Assembly (NCBI RefSeq): GCF_004342025.1
Contig: NZ_SLWN01000001.1
Span: 896,788-960,787 of the forward strand
Origin: Kribbella steppae
GTDB lineage: Bacteria > Actinomycetota > Actinomycetes > Propionibacteriales > Kribbellaceae
Direction: 5' to 3'
DNA length: 64,000 nucleotides
This document shows, piece after piece, positions 34,331-41,831 of the stretch (the first letter of the stretch is position 1; each line of letters opens with the position of its first letter). The position numbers and the translations under genes were made by a program. The notes under the pieces were generated by a model that saw only the letters and a list, made by a program, of their open reading frames with translations, did no database searches and had not been told where the DNA came from.

Positions 34331-35476
34331 CTAGAGGCCCAAGTCGCGGCCGATGAGTTCCTTCATGATCTCGTTGCTGCCGGCCCAGATCTTCGTCACC
34401 CGGGCGTCCCGCCAGGCGCGCGCCACCCGGTACTCGTTCATGTACCCGTAGCCGCCGTGCAGCTGGACGCACGCGTCCAGGATCTCGTTCTGCACCTGGG
34501 CGCTCCACCACTTCGCCTTCGCCGCGTCCACGGCCGACAGCCGGTTCTCGTCGTGCGCGACGACCGCGTTGTCGACGTACGCCTGGGTGACCTCGGCCTT
34601 GGTCACCAGCTCGGCGACCAGGAACTTATTGAACTGGAACGAGCCGACCGCCTGGCCGAACGCCTTGCGCTGCTTCACGTACTCGATCGTCTCGGCCAGG
34701 ATCTGGGTGGCCTGCGCGATGTTGCAGACCGCGGCGCCGACCCGCTCCTGGGCCAGCCGCTCCATCATGTGGATGAAGCCCCGGTCCACCTCGCCGAGCA
34801 CGTTCTCGTCCGGGACGAACACATCCTCGAAGAACAGTTCCGACGTACCGGACTCGGTCTGGCCGACCTTGTCGAGCTTGCGGCCGCGGGCGAACCCGTC
34901 CATGCCCTCCTCGATCACGAACAGGCTGATGCCCTTCGCGCCCTTGGCCGGATCGGTGCGGGCGGCGGTGATGACGAGGTCGGCCATGTCGCCGTTGGTG
35001 ATGAAGGTCTTCGACCCGTTCATCAGCCAGCCGCCGTCGACCTTCTTCGCCGTCGTCTTCAGCGCGGCCAGGTCGGAGCCGCCGGACGGCTCGGTCATCC
35101 CGATCGCGGCGACGTACTCTCCGGAGCAGAACTTCGGCAGCCAGCGCTGCTTCTGCTCCTCGGTGCCCAGATCCACCAGGTACGGCGCCGCGCAGTCGAA
35201 GTGGATGCCGAAGCAGCTCGACAGCGACGCGGAGACCTTGGACACCTCCTCGGCGAACACCGCGTTGAACCGGTAGTCGCCGACGCTCGAACCGCCGTAC
35301 TCCTCCGGCACGTCCAGCCCGAGGAAGCCCTGCTTGCCGGCCTCCAGCCAGGCGGCCCGGTCGATCGTCTTCTCCTCGAGGAACTGCTCCATCCGCGGCA
35401 CCAGCGAGCGGTCGCAGTACTCCTTCGCGCTCGCCCGGAAAGCGTGGTGGTCCTCATTGAAGATGACGCGTTCCAT
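34331..35476 (-). CDS. Acyl-CoA dehydrogenase
   Basis: The 381-residue FAD enzyme has the family blocks GMTEPSGGSDLAALKTTA, VQLHGGYGYMNEYRVARAWRD and the C-terminal WAGSNEIMKELIGR. The C-terminal position that carries the base in medium-chain enzymes (YEGT) is Ala here; instead E244 in LAQERV matches the glutamate used by long-chain and isovaleryl-CoA dehydrogenases. So a long or branched substrate is likely. GGAGG is four bases before ATG 35476. It is first in the operon, divergent from TetR with an 18-bp operator in between. Confidence 0.9.
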   Translation of the reverse strand: MERVIFNEDHHAFRASAKEYCDRSLVPRMEQFLEEKTIDRAAWLEAGKQGFLGLDVPEEYGGSSVGDYRFNAVFAEEVSKVSASLSSCFGIHFDCAAPYLVDLGTEEQKQRWLPKFCSGEYVAAIGMTEPSGGSDLAALKTTAKKVDGGWLMNGSKTFITNGDMADLVITAARTDPAKGAKGISLFVIEEGMDGFARGRKLDKVGQTESGTSELFFEDVFVPDENVLGEVDRGFIHMMERLAQERVGAAVCNIAQATQILAETIEYVKQRKAFGQAVGSFQFNKFLVAELVTKAEVTQAYVDNAVVAHDENRLSAVDAAKAKWWSAQVQNEILDACVQLHGGYGYMNEYRVARAWRDARVTKIWAGSNEIMKELIGRDLGL

Positions 35477-35502
35477 GGGGCCTCCGAGGATTGAGACAGG
35501 TT

Positions 35503-35520
35503 GCTAAGCGCTTGCTTAGC
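35503..35520. promoter_or_regulatory. TetR-type operator of the fatty-acid operon
   Basis: GCTAAGC, four bases (GCTT), GCTTAGC forms a perfect inverted repeat. It lies midway between the divergent acyl-CoA dehydrogenase and TetR starts. The TAAGCGCTTGCTTA core is what I recall as a typical site of TetR regulators of actinobacterial acyl-CoA metabolism. Confidence 0.7.
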
Positions 35521-35547
35521 TTCGCGAACTTGAGGCAGGGTGTCAAC

Positions 35548-36147
35548 GTGTCCGCAGTCACCAGTCCCCTCGTCTGGGAGCACGTCCAGCCGGCCGCCGC
35601 ACGCCGGCTGCTGACCGGCGCCATCGACGCGTTCGCCGAGCGGGGTTTCCAGGCCACCACCACCCGCGACATCGCGTCGCGGGCGGGGATGAGCCCGGCC
35701 GCCCTCTACGTGCACTACCCGTCCAAGGAGCGGCTGCTCTTCGAGATCAGCCTGTACGGCCACCGTGCGGCTCTCGACGTACTGCGGAACGCCGACCAGG
35801 GCTCGTCACCGGCGGACCGCCTGCGCGGCATGATCTCCGCGTTCACCGCGTGGCATGCCGAGCACCACACCATCGCCCGCGTCGTGCAGTACGAGCTGGC
35901 AGCACTCACCCCTGAGCACCTGGCCGAGGTGGCCGCGATCCGCCGGGCCATCTCCAGCCAGCTGGAGCAGGTCCTGACCGACGGCATCCGCGACGGGTCC
36001 TTCGCCGTCTCCGACCTCCCGGGTACGACGCTCGCCGTACTCTCGCTGGCCATCGACGTCGCCCGCTGGTACACGTCGCATCGCGGGGACCCGGAGGCTT
36101 TGGGCACGCTCTACGCGGATCTGGCCCACCGCATGGTCCAGACATAG
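35548..36147 (+). CDS. TetR family transcriptional regulator
   Basis: The 199-residue protein has the TetR DNA-binding domain in its first 60 residues: LLTGAIDAFAERGFQATTTRDIASRAGMSPAALYVHYPSKERL (broken here as one family block), and a helical ligand domain. GTG 35548 is chosen to follow the operator. It probably represses the divergent acyl-CoA dehydrogenase operon and is released by an acyl-CoA. A terminator follows at 36150. Confidence 0.9.
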   Translation: MSAVTSPLVWEHVQPAAARRLLTGAIDAFAERGFQATTTRDIASRAGMSPAALYVHYPSKERLLFEISLYGHRAALDVLRNADQGSSPADRLRGMISAFTAWHAEHHTIARVVQYELAALTPEHLAEVAAIRRAISSQLEQVLTDGIRDGSFAVSDLPGTTLAVLSLAIDVARWYTSHRGDPEALGTLYADLAHRMVQT

Positions 36148-36149
36148 CA

Positions 36150-36179
36150 AAGACCCCGCACCAAGAGGTGCGGGGCCTT
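36150..36179 (+). terminator. Terminator hairpin after tetR, shared with yceI
   Basis: CCCCGCACC (36154-36162) and GGTGCGGGG (36167-36175) pair around the tetraloop AAGA, and flanking AAG and CTT extend the stem. It sits between two convergent genes and can serve both. Confidence 0.8.
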
Positions 36180-36188
36180 GAAGCTGCG

Positions 36189-36764
36189 TCAGACCTGGAG
36201 GGCGGCCTGAACGTCCAGGTGGATGTCCACCTTGTCACCGATCAGCAGCTTGCCACCCTCGAGCGGCACGTTGAAGTCGATGCCCCACTCCTTGCGGCTG
36301 ATCTGCGCGGAGGCCTCGAAGCCGATGATGGTCTGGCCGTAGGCGTTCTGGTCCACGCCGAGGAACTCGACCGCGAGCTCGATCGGCTTGGTCACGTTCT
36401 TGATGGTCAGCTCGCCGGCCAGGACGTAGTCGTCACCCTCCGGCTTGAGGGCGATGCTGGTGAAGGTCATCTTCGGGCTGTTCTCGGCGTCGAAGAAGTC
36501 GCCGGACCGCAGGTGACCGTCGCGCTGCTCGCTGCGGGTGTGGACGGAGCCCAGCTCGACGACGACGTTGGCGGTCGACTCCTCCAGGGAGTCCTTGACG
36601 ACGATGTCGCCGGCGTACTCCTGGAAGGTGCCGCGGACCTTGGTCATCAGGTGCCGGACGGTGAAGCCGATCTCGCTGTGCGCGGGGTCGATCGCGTAGG
36701 TACCGGCGACCAGGCCGGGGATGGTGCTGGTCGGGGTTGTGCCGGTGGTAACGGTCTCGCTCAT
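36189..36764 (-). CDS. YceI family protein
   Basis: The 191-residue protein is a YceI-type lipocalin-like barrel: YAIDPAHSEIGFTVRHLMTKVRGTF, the HLRSGDFFDAENSP block, FGVDQNAYGQTIIGFEASAQI and the KEWGIDFN end. YceI proteins bind polyisoprenoid lipids; this one has no signal peptide, so it is cytosolic like other actinobacterial members. ATG 36764 follows GAGAGGAA. The divergent MarR gene probably controls it. Confidence 0.92.
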   Translation of the reverse strand: MSETVTTGTTPTSTIPGLVAGTYAIDPAHSEIGFTVRHLMTKVRGTFQEYAGDIVVKDSLEESTANVVVELGSVHTRSEQRDGHLRSGDFFDAENSPKMTFTSIALKPEGDDYVLAGELTIKNVTKPIELAVEFLGVDQNAYGQTIIGFEASAQISRKEWGIDFNVPLEGGKLLIGDKVDIHLDVQAALQV

Positions 36765-36850
36765 TGGTTCCTCTCGGGTCTTACGTGGGGGCGTGCTGGT
36801 CAGGGTCGACGCAGCCAGGGGGAAGTTCAATGTTCAATCTCTTAGCTACG

Positions 36851-36879
36851 ACACTAGAGAGGAACGGTTTAAATGTCAA
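36851..36879 (-). promoter_or_regulatory. yceI promoter
   Basis: On the minus strand TTGACA (36879-36874), a 17-bp spacer and TAGTGT (36856-36851) make a near-ideal vegetative promoter. Two direct copies of TTGAAC lie just downstream (near 36824-36836), between the promoter and the start codon, and could be MarR contacts. Confidence 0.7.
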
Positions 36880-36903
36880 CTACATTCCCGGTACACTGAT
36901 CCC

Positions 36904-37368
36904 GTGACGATGACGACTGAGACCCGGTGGCTCAACGCCGAGCAGCAGGTGGCGTGGCGCGCGTACCTGCTGGGCACCGCGCGCCTGATGGCGAAGCTGG
37001 ACGACGACCTGCGTCAGTTCGGCATCGGTATCAACGACTACGAGATCCTGGTCCGGCTCTCCGAAGCCCCCGACCGCCGTCTCCGCATGGCCGACCTCGC
37101 CGACCGACTGCACCAGAGCCGCTCCCGGCTGACCCACACCGTGGGGCGCCTCGAGGCTGCCGAGCTGGTCCGCCGTACGTCGTGCACCAGCGACAAGCGC
37201 GGCGTCTGGGCCGAGCTCACCGAGGCCGGCCTCACCCTCCTGGAGCAGGCCGCCCCCACCCACGTCGAGGGCGTCCGCGCCAACCTCGTCGACCTGGCCG
37301 ACCCGGACGATTTCGCCGCGGTCGGACGTGTCTTCGATTCCGTCTCGGAGCACATCGGCCAGCGCTGA
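36904..37368 (+). CDS. MarR family transcriptional regulator
   Basis: The 154-residue protein has the MarR winged helix: YEILVRLSEAPDRRLRMADLADRL, the recognition helix in HQSRSRLTHTVGRLEAAELV and a wing with TSDKRGVWAELT. The start at GTG 36904 is supported by TACACT ending six bases upstream, so the mRNA is leaderless. It is divergent from yceI across 139 bp and is its likely repressor. Confidence 0.9.
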   Translation: MTMTTETRWLNAEQQVAWRAYLLGTARLMAKLDDDLRQFGIGINDYEILVRLSEAPDRRLRMADLADRLHQSRSRLTHTVGRLEAAELVRRTSCTSDKRGVWAELTEAGLTLLEQAAPTHVEGVRANLVDLADPDDFAAVGRVFDSVSEHIGQR

Positions 37369-37381
37369 CTCCCCGCCCCGG

Positions 37382-38749
37382 TCAGCTCACCGGCGCGGGC
37401 GGAGTGATCTCGAGAGTCAGTTCGGTGCGGTCGGCGCCGCGGTAGGCGAGCATCGAGTCGCGCATGCGGCGTTTGGCCGGTGGCAGGTGATTCACCGCGC
37501 GCATCGCCGTTCGCATTCCGGCGAGCGCCAACCGGCCGACCACCGGCTTGTGGACCGGGTCGTCAGCCGTCATCTGCGCCCGCGACTTGATCACCGCATC
37601 GAAGCCGTACTCGATCATCTTCGCCTCGTATTCACGCACGGCCGCGATCAGCTCCTGTCGCCCATCGCGTACGGCGATCAGCTGCCTGCAGAGGTTGACC
37701 GCATCGCGCAGCGCGGTGTTCGCGCCGACTCCGCGGCCTGGCGTCATGGTGTGGATCGCGTCGCCGAGGAGCGTCACGTTGGTCGTCTGCCACGGCTCGA
37801 GCGGGACCGAGGTCCAGATGTTCACCGGGAAGGCGGTGCCGGGATCGGTCAGCTCGAACAGCCGGCGCAGATTCGGGTGCCATCCGGGAGTCAGCCGGAG
37901 CGCCGCATCGATCAGCTCACGCCCGCGCAGCTCCATCACGTTCGCCGGCAGCTTGTCCGCGGTCGCCGACAGGCCCCAGTTGATGTAGTCGCGGGTGTTG
38001 TCGAACTGGAGCCCCGGCCAGCGCCGGATCAGCTCCTCGGTGTTGCCACCGATACCGCTCTTCACGTTCCCGTCGCGGTCCCACTGGAACTCCATCACGT
38101 GCAGGATGCACGCCAGCCCGCGTGGAGCGGTCACCATCGTGATGCCCTCGAACACCTTCGGCGGCACGAGTTTCGCGCTCTCCTCGGTGATCGGCAGCTT
38201 CCCGGCGATCGCGATGATCCCGGTCTCCTCCGTCGTCGCCTGCGGCAGGTATTGGCGTCGTACGCGCGAATGAGCCCCGTCGGCCGCCACCAGCAGGTCA
38301 CCGGTCGCCTGTGTCCCGTCCGCGAAGTACGCCGTGACGCGATCGCCGTCCTGCTCGAAGCGGGTGAACTCCTTGCCGAACTCGACCACATCCTCGAGTC
38401 CGGTCAGCAGCACCTGGCGCAGCGTCATCCGGCTGATCGACTTCTCGCTCGCCACCGGGTCGGTGACCGGCGGCAGGTCGAGCGACAGGACCTCCTTGAG
38501 GTCCTCGGTGAGCATGTTGAAGTACTTCGGGTCGCGCGCCCTGGTCGCCACGAACGTGTCGTACAACTCCTTCGGCAGCAGCGCGTGCAGCGCTCGGCTG
38601 CCGTCCGGATCGATGCCGACCCGGTAGCCGTGCAGCCCGTCGGTCCGCAGCGCGTCCCGCTCGAACACGGTCACACCGATCCCAGCGCGCTTCAGACCGT
38701 GCGCCAGCGCCAGACCACCGGTCCCGCCGCCGATCACCAGCACCTTCAT
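37382..38749 (-). CDS. FAD-dependent aromatic-type monooxygenase
   Basis: The 455-residue protein is a class A flavin monooxygenase: dinucleotide motif VLVIGGGTGGLALAHGL at residues 3-19, the DG motif in LLVAADGAHSRVRRQYL, and the GD motif in VTLLGDAIHTMTPGRGVGAN. These enzymes hydroxylate aromatic or polyketide-like substrates with NAD(P)H. ATG 38749 follows GAGGAGTTGGAG. The gene is divergent from a MarR gene with three tandem palindromes in between, so it is probably induced by its substrate. Confidence 0.88.
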   Translation of the reverse strand: MKVLVIGGGTGGLALAHGLKRAGIGVTVFERDALRTDGLHGYRVGIDPDGSRALHALLPKELYDTFVATRARDPKYFNMLTEDLKEVLSLDLPPVTDPVASEKSISRMTLRQVLLTGLEDVVEFGKEFTRFEQDGDRVTAYFADGTQATGDLLVAADGAHSRVRRQYLPQATTEETGIIAIAGKLPITEESAKLVPPKVFEGITMVTAPRGLACILHVMEFQWDRDGNVKSGIGGNTEELIRRWPGLQFDNTRDYINWGLSATADKLPANVMELRGRELIDAALRLTPGWHPNLRRLFELTDPGTAFPVNIWTSVPLEPWQTTNVTLLGDAIHTMTPGRGVGANTALRDAVNLCRQLIAVRDGRQELIAAVREYEAKMIEYGFDAVIKSRAQMTADDPVHKPVVGRLALAGMRTAMRAVNHLPPAKRRMRDSMLAYRGADRTELTLEITPPAPVS

Positions 38750-38763
38750 CTCCAACTCCTCAT

Positions 38764-38811
38764 CTCGGATCTTCAAGTATCTTGGTATTCCGAGTATCTT
38801 GGAGATCCGAG
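38764..38811. promoter_or_regulatory. Three tandem 14-bp palindromes at 17-bp spacing (MarR operator array)
   Basis: Units CTCGGATCTTCAAG (38764-38777), CTTGGTATTCCGAG (38781-38794) and CTTGGAGATCCGAG (38798-38811) each have complementary or near-complementary five-base arms around a four-base centre and are separated by TAT each time. They fill the space between the divergent monooxygenase and MarR genes. Confidence 0.7.
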
Positions 38812-38841
38812 AGAAATACAAGCCCTATGCTGAGGCGAACC

Positions 38842-39297
38842 ATGACCAGTTCCCGAGAAGAGCTCGCCGCCGAGATCCAGGAGCGGATGGTCCGGCTGAT
38901 CGCGGATGTCATCCTGTTCAACCACGCGGTCTCCGCGAAGGTGGGCCTGGGCGCCAGCGACTCCCAGTTCATGACGCTGTTGCAGACCTACGGCCCGCTG
39001 ACACCGCGGCAGCTCGCAGAGCACACCGGCCTCACCTCCGGCACGGTCACCGGCGTCATCGACCGGCTGGAGACCCTGGGGCTGGTCACCCGCAGGCCCG
39101 ACCCGCACGATCGGCGCAAGGTCGTGGTCACCCCGTCGCCCGAAGCGATCCAGGAGAAGCTCGTCCCGCTGTACGCCGAGCAGGGCGCCCGGATGCACGC
39201 GATGCTGGCGACCCGCAGCGTCGACGAACTCCGGACGATCTCGGCGTTCCTGGCCGACGCGGTCGGGTCCGATACGAACGTTGTAGCGGAGAGCTAA
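38842..39297 (+). CDS. MarR family transcriptional regulator
   Basis: The 151-residue protein has a MarR fold: SQFMTLLQTYGPLTPRQLAEHTG, recognition helix LTSGTVTGVIDRLETLGLV and wing RRPDPHDRRKVVVTP. I start it at ATG 38842, which has GAGG six bases upstream; an ATG at 38827 is an alternative. It is divergent from the monooxygenase gene and presumably binds the tandem palindromes between them. Confidence 0.9.
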   Translation: MTSSREELAAEIQERMVRLIADVILFNHAVSAKVGLGASDSQFMTLLQTYGPLTPRQLAEHTGLTSGTVTGVIDRLETLGLVTRRPDPHDRRKVVVTPSPEAIQEKLVPLYAEQGARMHAMLATRSVDELRTISAFLADAVGSDTNVVAES

Positions 39298-39340
39298 AAG
39301 GCTTGGACACCCTCCACCGTGCCCCGGAGAATCCCGTGGC

Positions 39341-40234
39341 GTGACGGACTTTCACCAAGACGGCCGAGCCGGGATCGACGCCGCGCTGGTACGGCGCTTG
39401 ATCGCGGATCAGTTCCCGCAATGGGCTCACCTGCCGGTGACACCAGTGAAGATCGACGGCTGGGACAACCGGACCTACCGCCTGGGCGAGGAACTGACGG
39501 CACGACTGCCCACGCACGAGAGCTACACCGCTGCCGTGCACAAGGAGCACCAGTGGCTGCCGATCCTCGCGCCGGCGTTGCCCGTGCCGATCCCCGAGGC
39601 TGTGGCCAAGGGTGAGCCGGGTCAGGGCTACCCCTACCACTGGGCGATCCGCCGCTGGATCGACGGCCGGACCGCGTCGCACGACACCGTCACGAACCTC
39701 GACGACTTCGCGCGGTCGATCGCCGAGTTCATCCGCGCCCTGCAGAGCGTCGACGCGACCGGCGGTCCTGAAGCCGGCGCGCACAGCTTCTACCGCGGTG
39801 CGCCGCCGGAGTACTACCACGACGAGACGATGGAGGCGCTCGCCGTACTCAAGGGCCGGATCGACACCGACCTGGCGCGTGAGGTCTGGGAGACCGCACT
39901 GGAGATGCCGTGGGACGGGCCCGCGGTGTGGTTCCACGGCGATATCGCGAGCGGCAACCTGCTGGTCCAGAACGGTCGACTGTCCGCCGTGATCGACTTC
40001 GGCACATCAGGAGTCGGCGACCCCGCCTGCGACCTGGTCATCGCCTACACGTTCTTCAGCGGGGCCTCCCGCGAGACCTTCCGCACCGCTGTCGCCCAGG
40101 ACGCAGGCACCTGGGCTCGCGCCCGCGCCTGGGCACTCTGGAAGGCCCTGATCACTCTGGCCGCCGACCGCGACACCGAGGTCAATCACCAGGTGATCAC
40201 CGAGGTCCTGGCCGATCACCAAGCCCAGGCCTGA
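39341..40234 (+). CDS. Aminoglycoside phosphotransferase (APH)-family kinase-like protein
   Basis: The 297-residue protein has the APH/choline-kinase core: VWFHGDIASGNLLV with the catalytic Asp and Asn (HGDIASGN, 199-206) and the metal-binding VIDFGTSGVGDPACD. Proteins of this kind phosphorylate antibiotics, sugars or other small alcohols; most chromosomal members have unknown substrates, so a resistance role should not be assumed. GTG 39341 follows CGGAGAA. It is 43 bp after the MarR gene on the same strand. Confidence 0.85.
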   Translation: MTDFHQDGRAGIDAALVRRLIADQFPQWAHLPVTPVKIDGWDNRTYRLGEELTARLPTHESYTAAVHKEHQWLPILAPALPVPIPEAVAKGEPGQGYPYHWAIRRWIDGRTASHDTVTNLDDFARSIAEFIRALQSVDATGGPEAGAHSFYRGAPPEYYHDETMEALAVLKGRIDTDLAREVWETALEMPWDGPAVWFHGDIASGNLLVQNGRLSAVIDFGTSGVGDPACDLVIAYTFFSGASRETFRTAVAQDAGTWARARAWALWKALITLAADRDTEVNHQVITEVLADHQAQA

Positions 40235-40861
40235 CTACACGAACGCCGCGACTCCCTCGTACGCCGCGACCGGGGCGGCGCCGACTGCCTCGTACTCGAG
40301 TACCACCAAGCCGCTCGGCGTCACTTGCTGCTCGACGAGTCGAAGGCCGACGGCTTCGCCTGGATGCTCGATCAGCCGTCGCCCTGAACCGACTACGGTC
40401 GGGGCCACTACGAGCCTGAGCGTGTCGACGAGACCGGCCGCCAGCAGGGCATTGCCTAGTCGCGCGCTCCCGTGGATCTGCAGCTCACGTCCCGGCTGGG
40501 TCTTGAGATCCCCGACGGTCTGGACCGCGTCGCCGCGCAGCACGGTCGTCGGGTGCCAACTCCCCTCGGTGAGGGTGTTGGTCACGACGTACTTCGGTAG
40601 CGAGTTCATCCGCGCGGTGTACGGGTCATTCGGGTCGGTGATCTGCGGCCAGTCCCGGGCGAACGCCTCGTAGGTCCGCCGGCCGAACAAGATCCCGTCG
40701 GCGAGGTCGAGCCAGTCGGAGGTACGCCGGACGAACTGGTCGTCCAGGTAGGGCACGAGCCAGCCGCCCCGGGTGAAGCCGTCACTGGTGTCCTCGGTCG
40801 GTGAACCAGGCCCCTGGCTGACCCCGTCGAGGGAGACGAACTCGGTCAGGACGAGCTTCAT
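40235..40861 (-). CDS. Dihydrofolate reductase-family (RibD C-terminal-like) protein
   Basis: The 208-residue protein has the DHFR/RibD-C fold: MKLVLTEFVSLDGVSQGPG, the DGILFGRRTYEAFA block, LPKYVVTNTL, LQIHGSARLGNAL and VVAPTVVGSGRRL. Such proteins bind NADPH, but the true substrate is usually unknown. Its ATG overlaps the stop of the SRPBCC gene (ATGA), making it third in an ArsR-SRPBCC-DHFR operon. A paralogue is at 58003. Confidence 0.88.
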   Translation of the reverse strand: MKLVLTEFVSLDGVSQGPGSPTEDTSDGFTRGGWLVPYLDDQFVRRTSDWLDLADGILFGRRTYEAFARDWPQITDPNDPYTARMNSLPKYVVTNTLTEGSWHPTTVLRGDAVQTVGDLKTQPGRELQIHGSARLGNALLAAGLVDTLRLVVAPTVVGSGRRLIEHPGEAVGLRLVEQQVTPSGLVVLEYEAVGAAPVAAYEGVAAFV

Positions 40862-41334
40862 CGCGAGGCCTCGCTCTCCGCGACGTCGGCGAGTTGCTTG
40901 GTGACCGAACCCCAGCCATCGGCGAAGCCGAGTTCCTCGTGGCGGGCACGGGCGGCCGGATCGCCGTGCCGGACCACGATCCGGTAGTCCGTGCCCTCCG
41001 GGTGATCGGCCAGCCTGATCTCGGCCGTCATCGCGATCGGTGCGGGATCCGCGGGACGCCAGGTGCTGTCGATCGCATTCGTGTACACGAGCCGCTCGAG
41101 CTCGTCGACCACAAGGAAGGTCGCGTCCAGATGCGGGCCGAACTGCACGCCGTCGTCGCTCAGTTGCGTCACGATAGCGCCGCCGGGCCGGACGTCCAGT
41201 CGTTCGACCCGGCACACGGCCGGAGCCGGCACCCACCACTGCGCGAAGCGGGCCGGATCGGTCCACGCCCTCCAGACCACGGCGCGTGGAGCGCGGATGA
41301 CCCGCTCCAGGGTCAGGTCGAGATCCGGGTTCAT
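40858..41334 (-). CDS. SRPBCC (AHSA1-like) domain protein
   Basis: The 158-residue protein starts LDLTLERVIRAPRAVVWRAWTDP and continues with FAQWWVPAP, RPGGAIVTQLSDDG and the C-terminal helix with EELGFADGWGSVTKQLADV. It is an AHSA1-type SRPBCC protein with an unknown ligand. Start and stop both overlap its neighbours by four bases, so it is tightly coupled to the ArsR and DHFR-like genes. Confidence 0.88.
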   Translation of the reverse strand: MNPDLDLTLERVIRAPRAVVWRAWTDPARFAQWWVPAPAVCRVERLDVRPGGAIVTQLSDDGVQFGPHLDATFLVVDELERLVYTNAIDSTWRPADPAPIAMTAEIRLADHPEGTDYRIVVRHGDPAARARHEELGFADGWGSVTKQLADVAESEASR

Positions 41335-41669
41335 GCCTGCTCCTCCAGTGAATCGGTGACGAAACGTTCGAGCCGGTCGGTGCGGTCTTCCCAGATCCGG
41401 CGCTGCTCGGCGAGCCAGTCGTCGACGAGAGCGAGCCGGTCGCGGTTGAGCACGCAGGTGCGCACCCGGCCGACCTTGACCGTGCGGATCAGGCCGCTGC
41501 TCTCCAGCGTGCGGACGTGCTTCATGAACGACGGCAGCGTCATCGGGAACTCACCGGCGAGCTCACCCACACTCGTCGGGCCGCGGCCGAGCCGCCGGAT
41601 GACGCGGCGCCGGGTCGGATCGGCGAGGGCGACGAACACACCGTCGACATCCGACGAATACTGTGCCAT
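41331..41669 (-). CDS. ArsR family transcriptional regulator
   Basis: The 112-residue protein has the compact ArsR winged helix: FVALADPTRRRVIRRLGRGP, SVGELAGEFPMTLPSFMKHV and a wing RTVKVGRVRTCVL. There is no CxC metal site. AATACT ends seven bases before ATG 41669, giving a leaderless operon mRNA. It heads the ArsR-SRPBCC-DHFR operon and an inverted repeat at its promoter fits autoregulation. Confidence 0.9.
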   Translation of the reverse strand: MAQYSSDVDGVFVALADPTRRRVIRRLGRGPTSVGELAGEFPMTLPSFMKHVRTLESSGLIRTVKVGRVRTCVLNRDRLALVDDWLAEQRRIWEDRTDRLERFVTDSLEEQA

Positions 41670-41674
41670 GTGGC

Positions 41675-41716
41675 TAAGTATTGCGGCCGCAGATACTTAA
41701 CGCAAGGGCTAAGTAT
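41675..41716 (-). promoter_or_regulatory. ArsR operator: TAAGTAT inverted repeat plus third copy
   Basis: TAAGTAT (41675-41681) and ATACTTA (41693-41699) form an inverted repeat around an 11-base centre that is itself nearly palindromic (TGCGGCCGCA). A third TAAGTAT follows at 41710-41716. The inner arm overlaps the -10 of the ArsR gene. Confidence 0.6.
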
Positions 41717-41745
41717 GAGTTCGAAGGAGCCCACCGAAAACGCCG

Positions 41746-41776
41746 GCGCCCACCTCGCGTGCGGCGAGGTGGGCGC
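41746..41776 (-). terminator. Terminator hairpin after ettA
   Basis: GCGCCCACCTCGC (41746-41758) and GCGAGGTGGGCGC (41764-41776) pair perfectly over 13 bp around GTGCG. It is 40 bp after the leftward ettA stop. Confidence 0.8.
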
Positions 41777-41783
41777 TGGAACG

Positions 41784-41831
41784 TCTTCTGCTCAGTCTCG
41801 AGTGAGCTCTTCTGCTCAGTCCCGCGTGAGC
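41784..41831 (-). repeat. 24-bp tandem duplication of the ettA 3' end
   Basis: Two adjacent 24-bp copies (41784-41807 and 41808-41831) differ at a few bases. On the minus strand the first copy read encodes the last residues of EttA (LTRD) and its TGA; the second, just past the stop, again reads E-L-T-R-D then TGA in the same frame. Confidence 0.7.

Noticed and set aside
33236..35494. Plus-strand frame of 752 residues opposite the thiolase and acyl-CoA dehydrogenase
   Set aside because: It spans two real genes and their junction on the other strand and has shadow composition only.
39341..40234. Antibiotic resistance gene (aminoglycoside phosphotransferase)
   Set aside because: Only the general APH-family core is present; most chromosomal members act on other compounds, so a resistance call is not supported.
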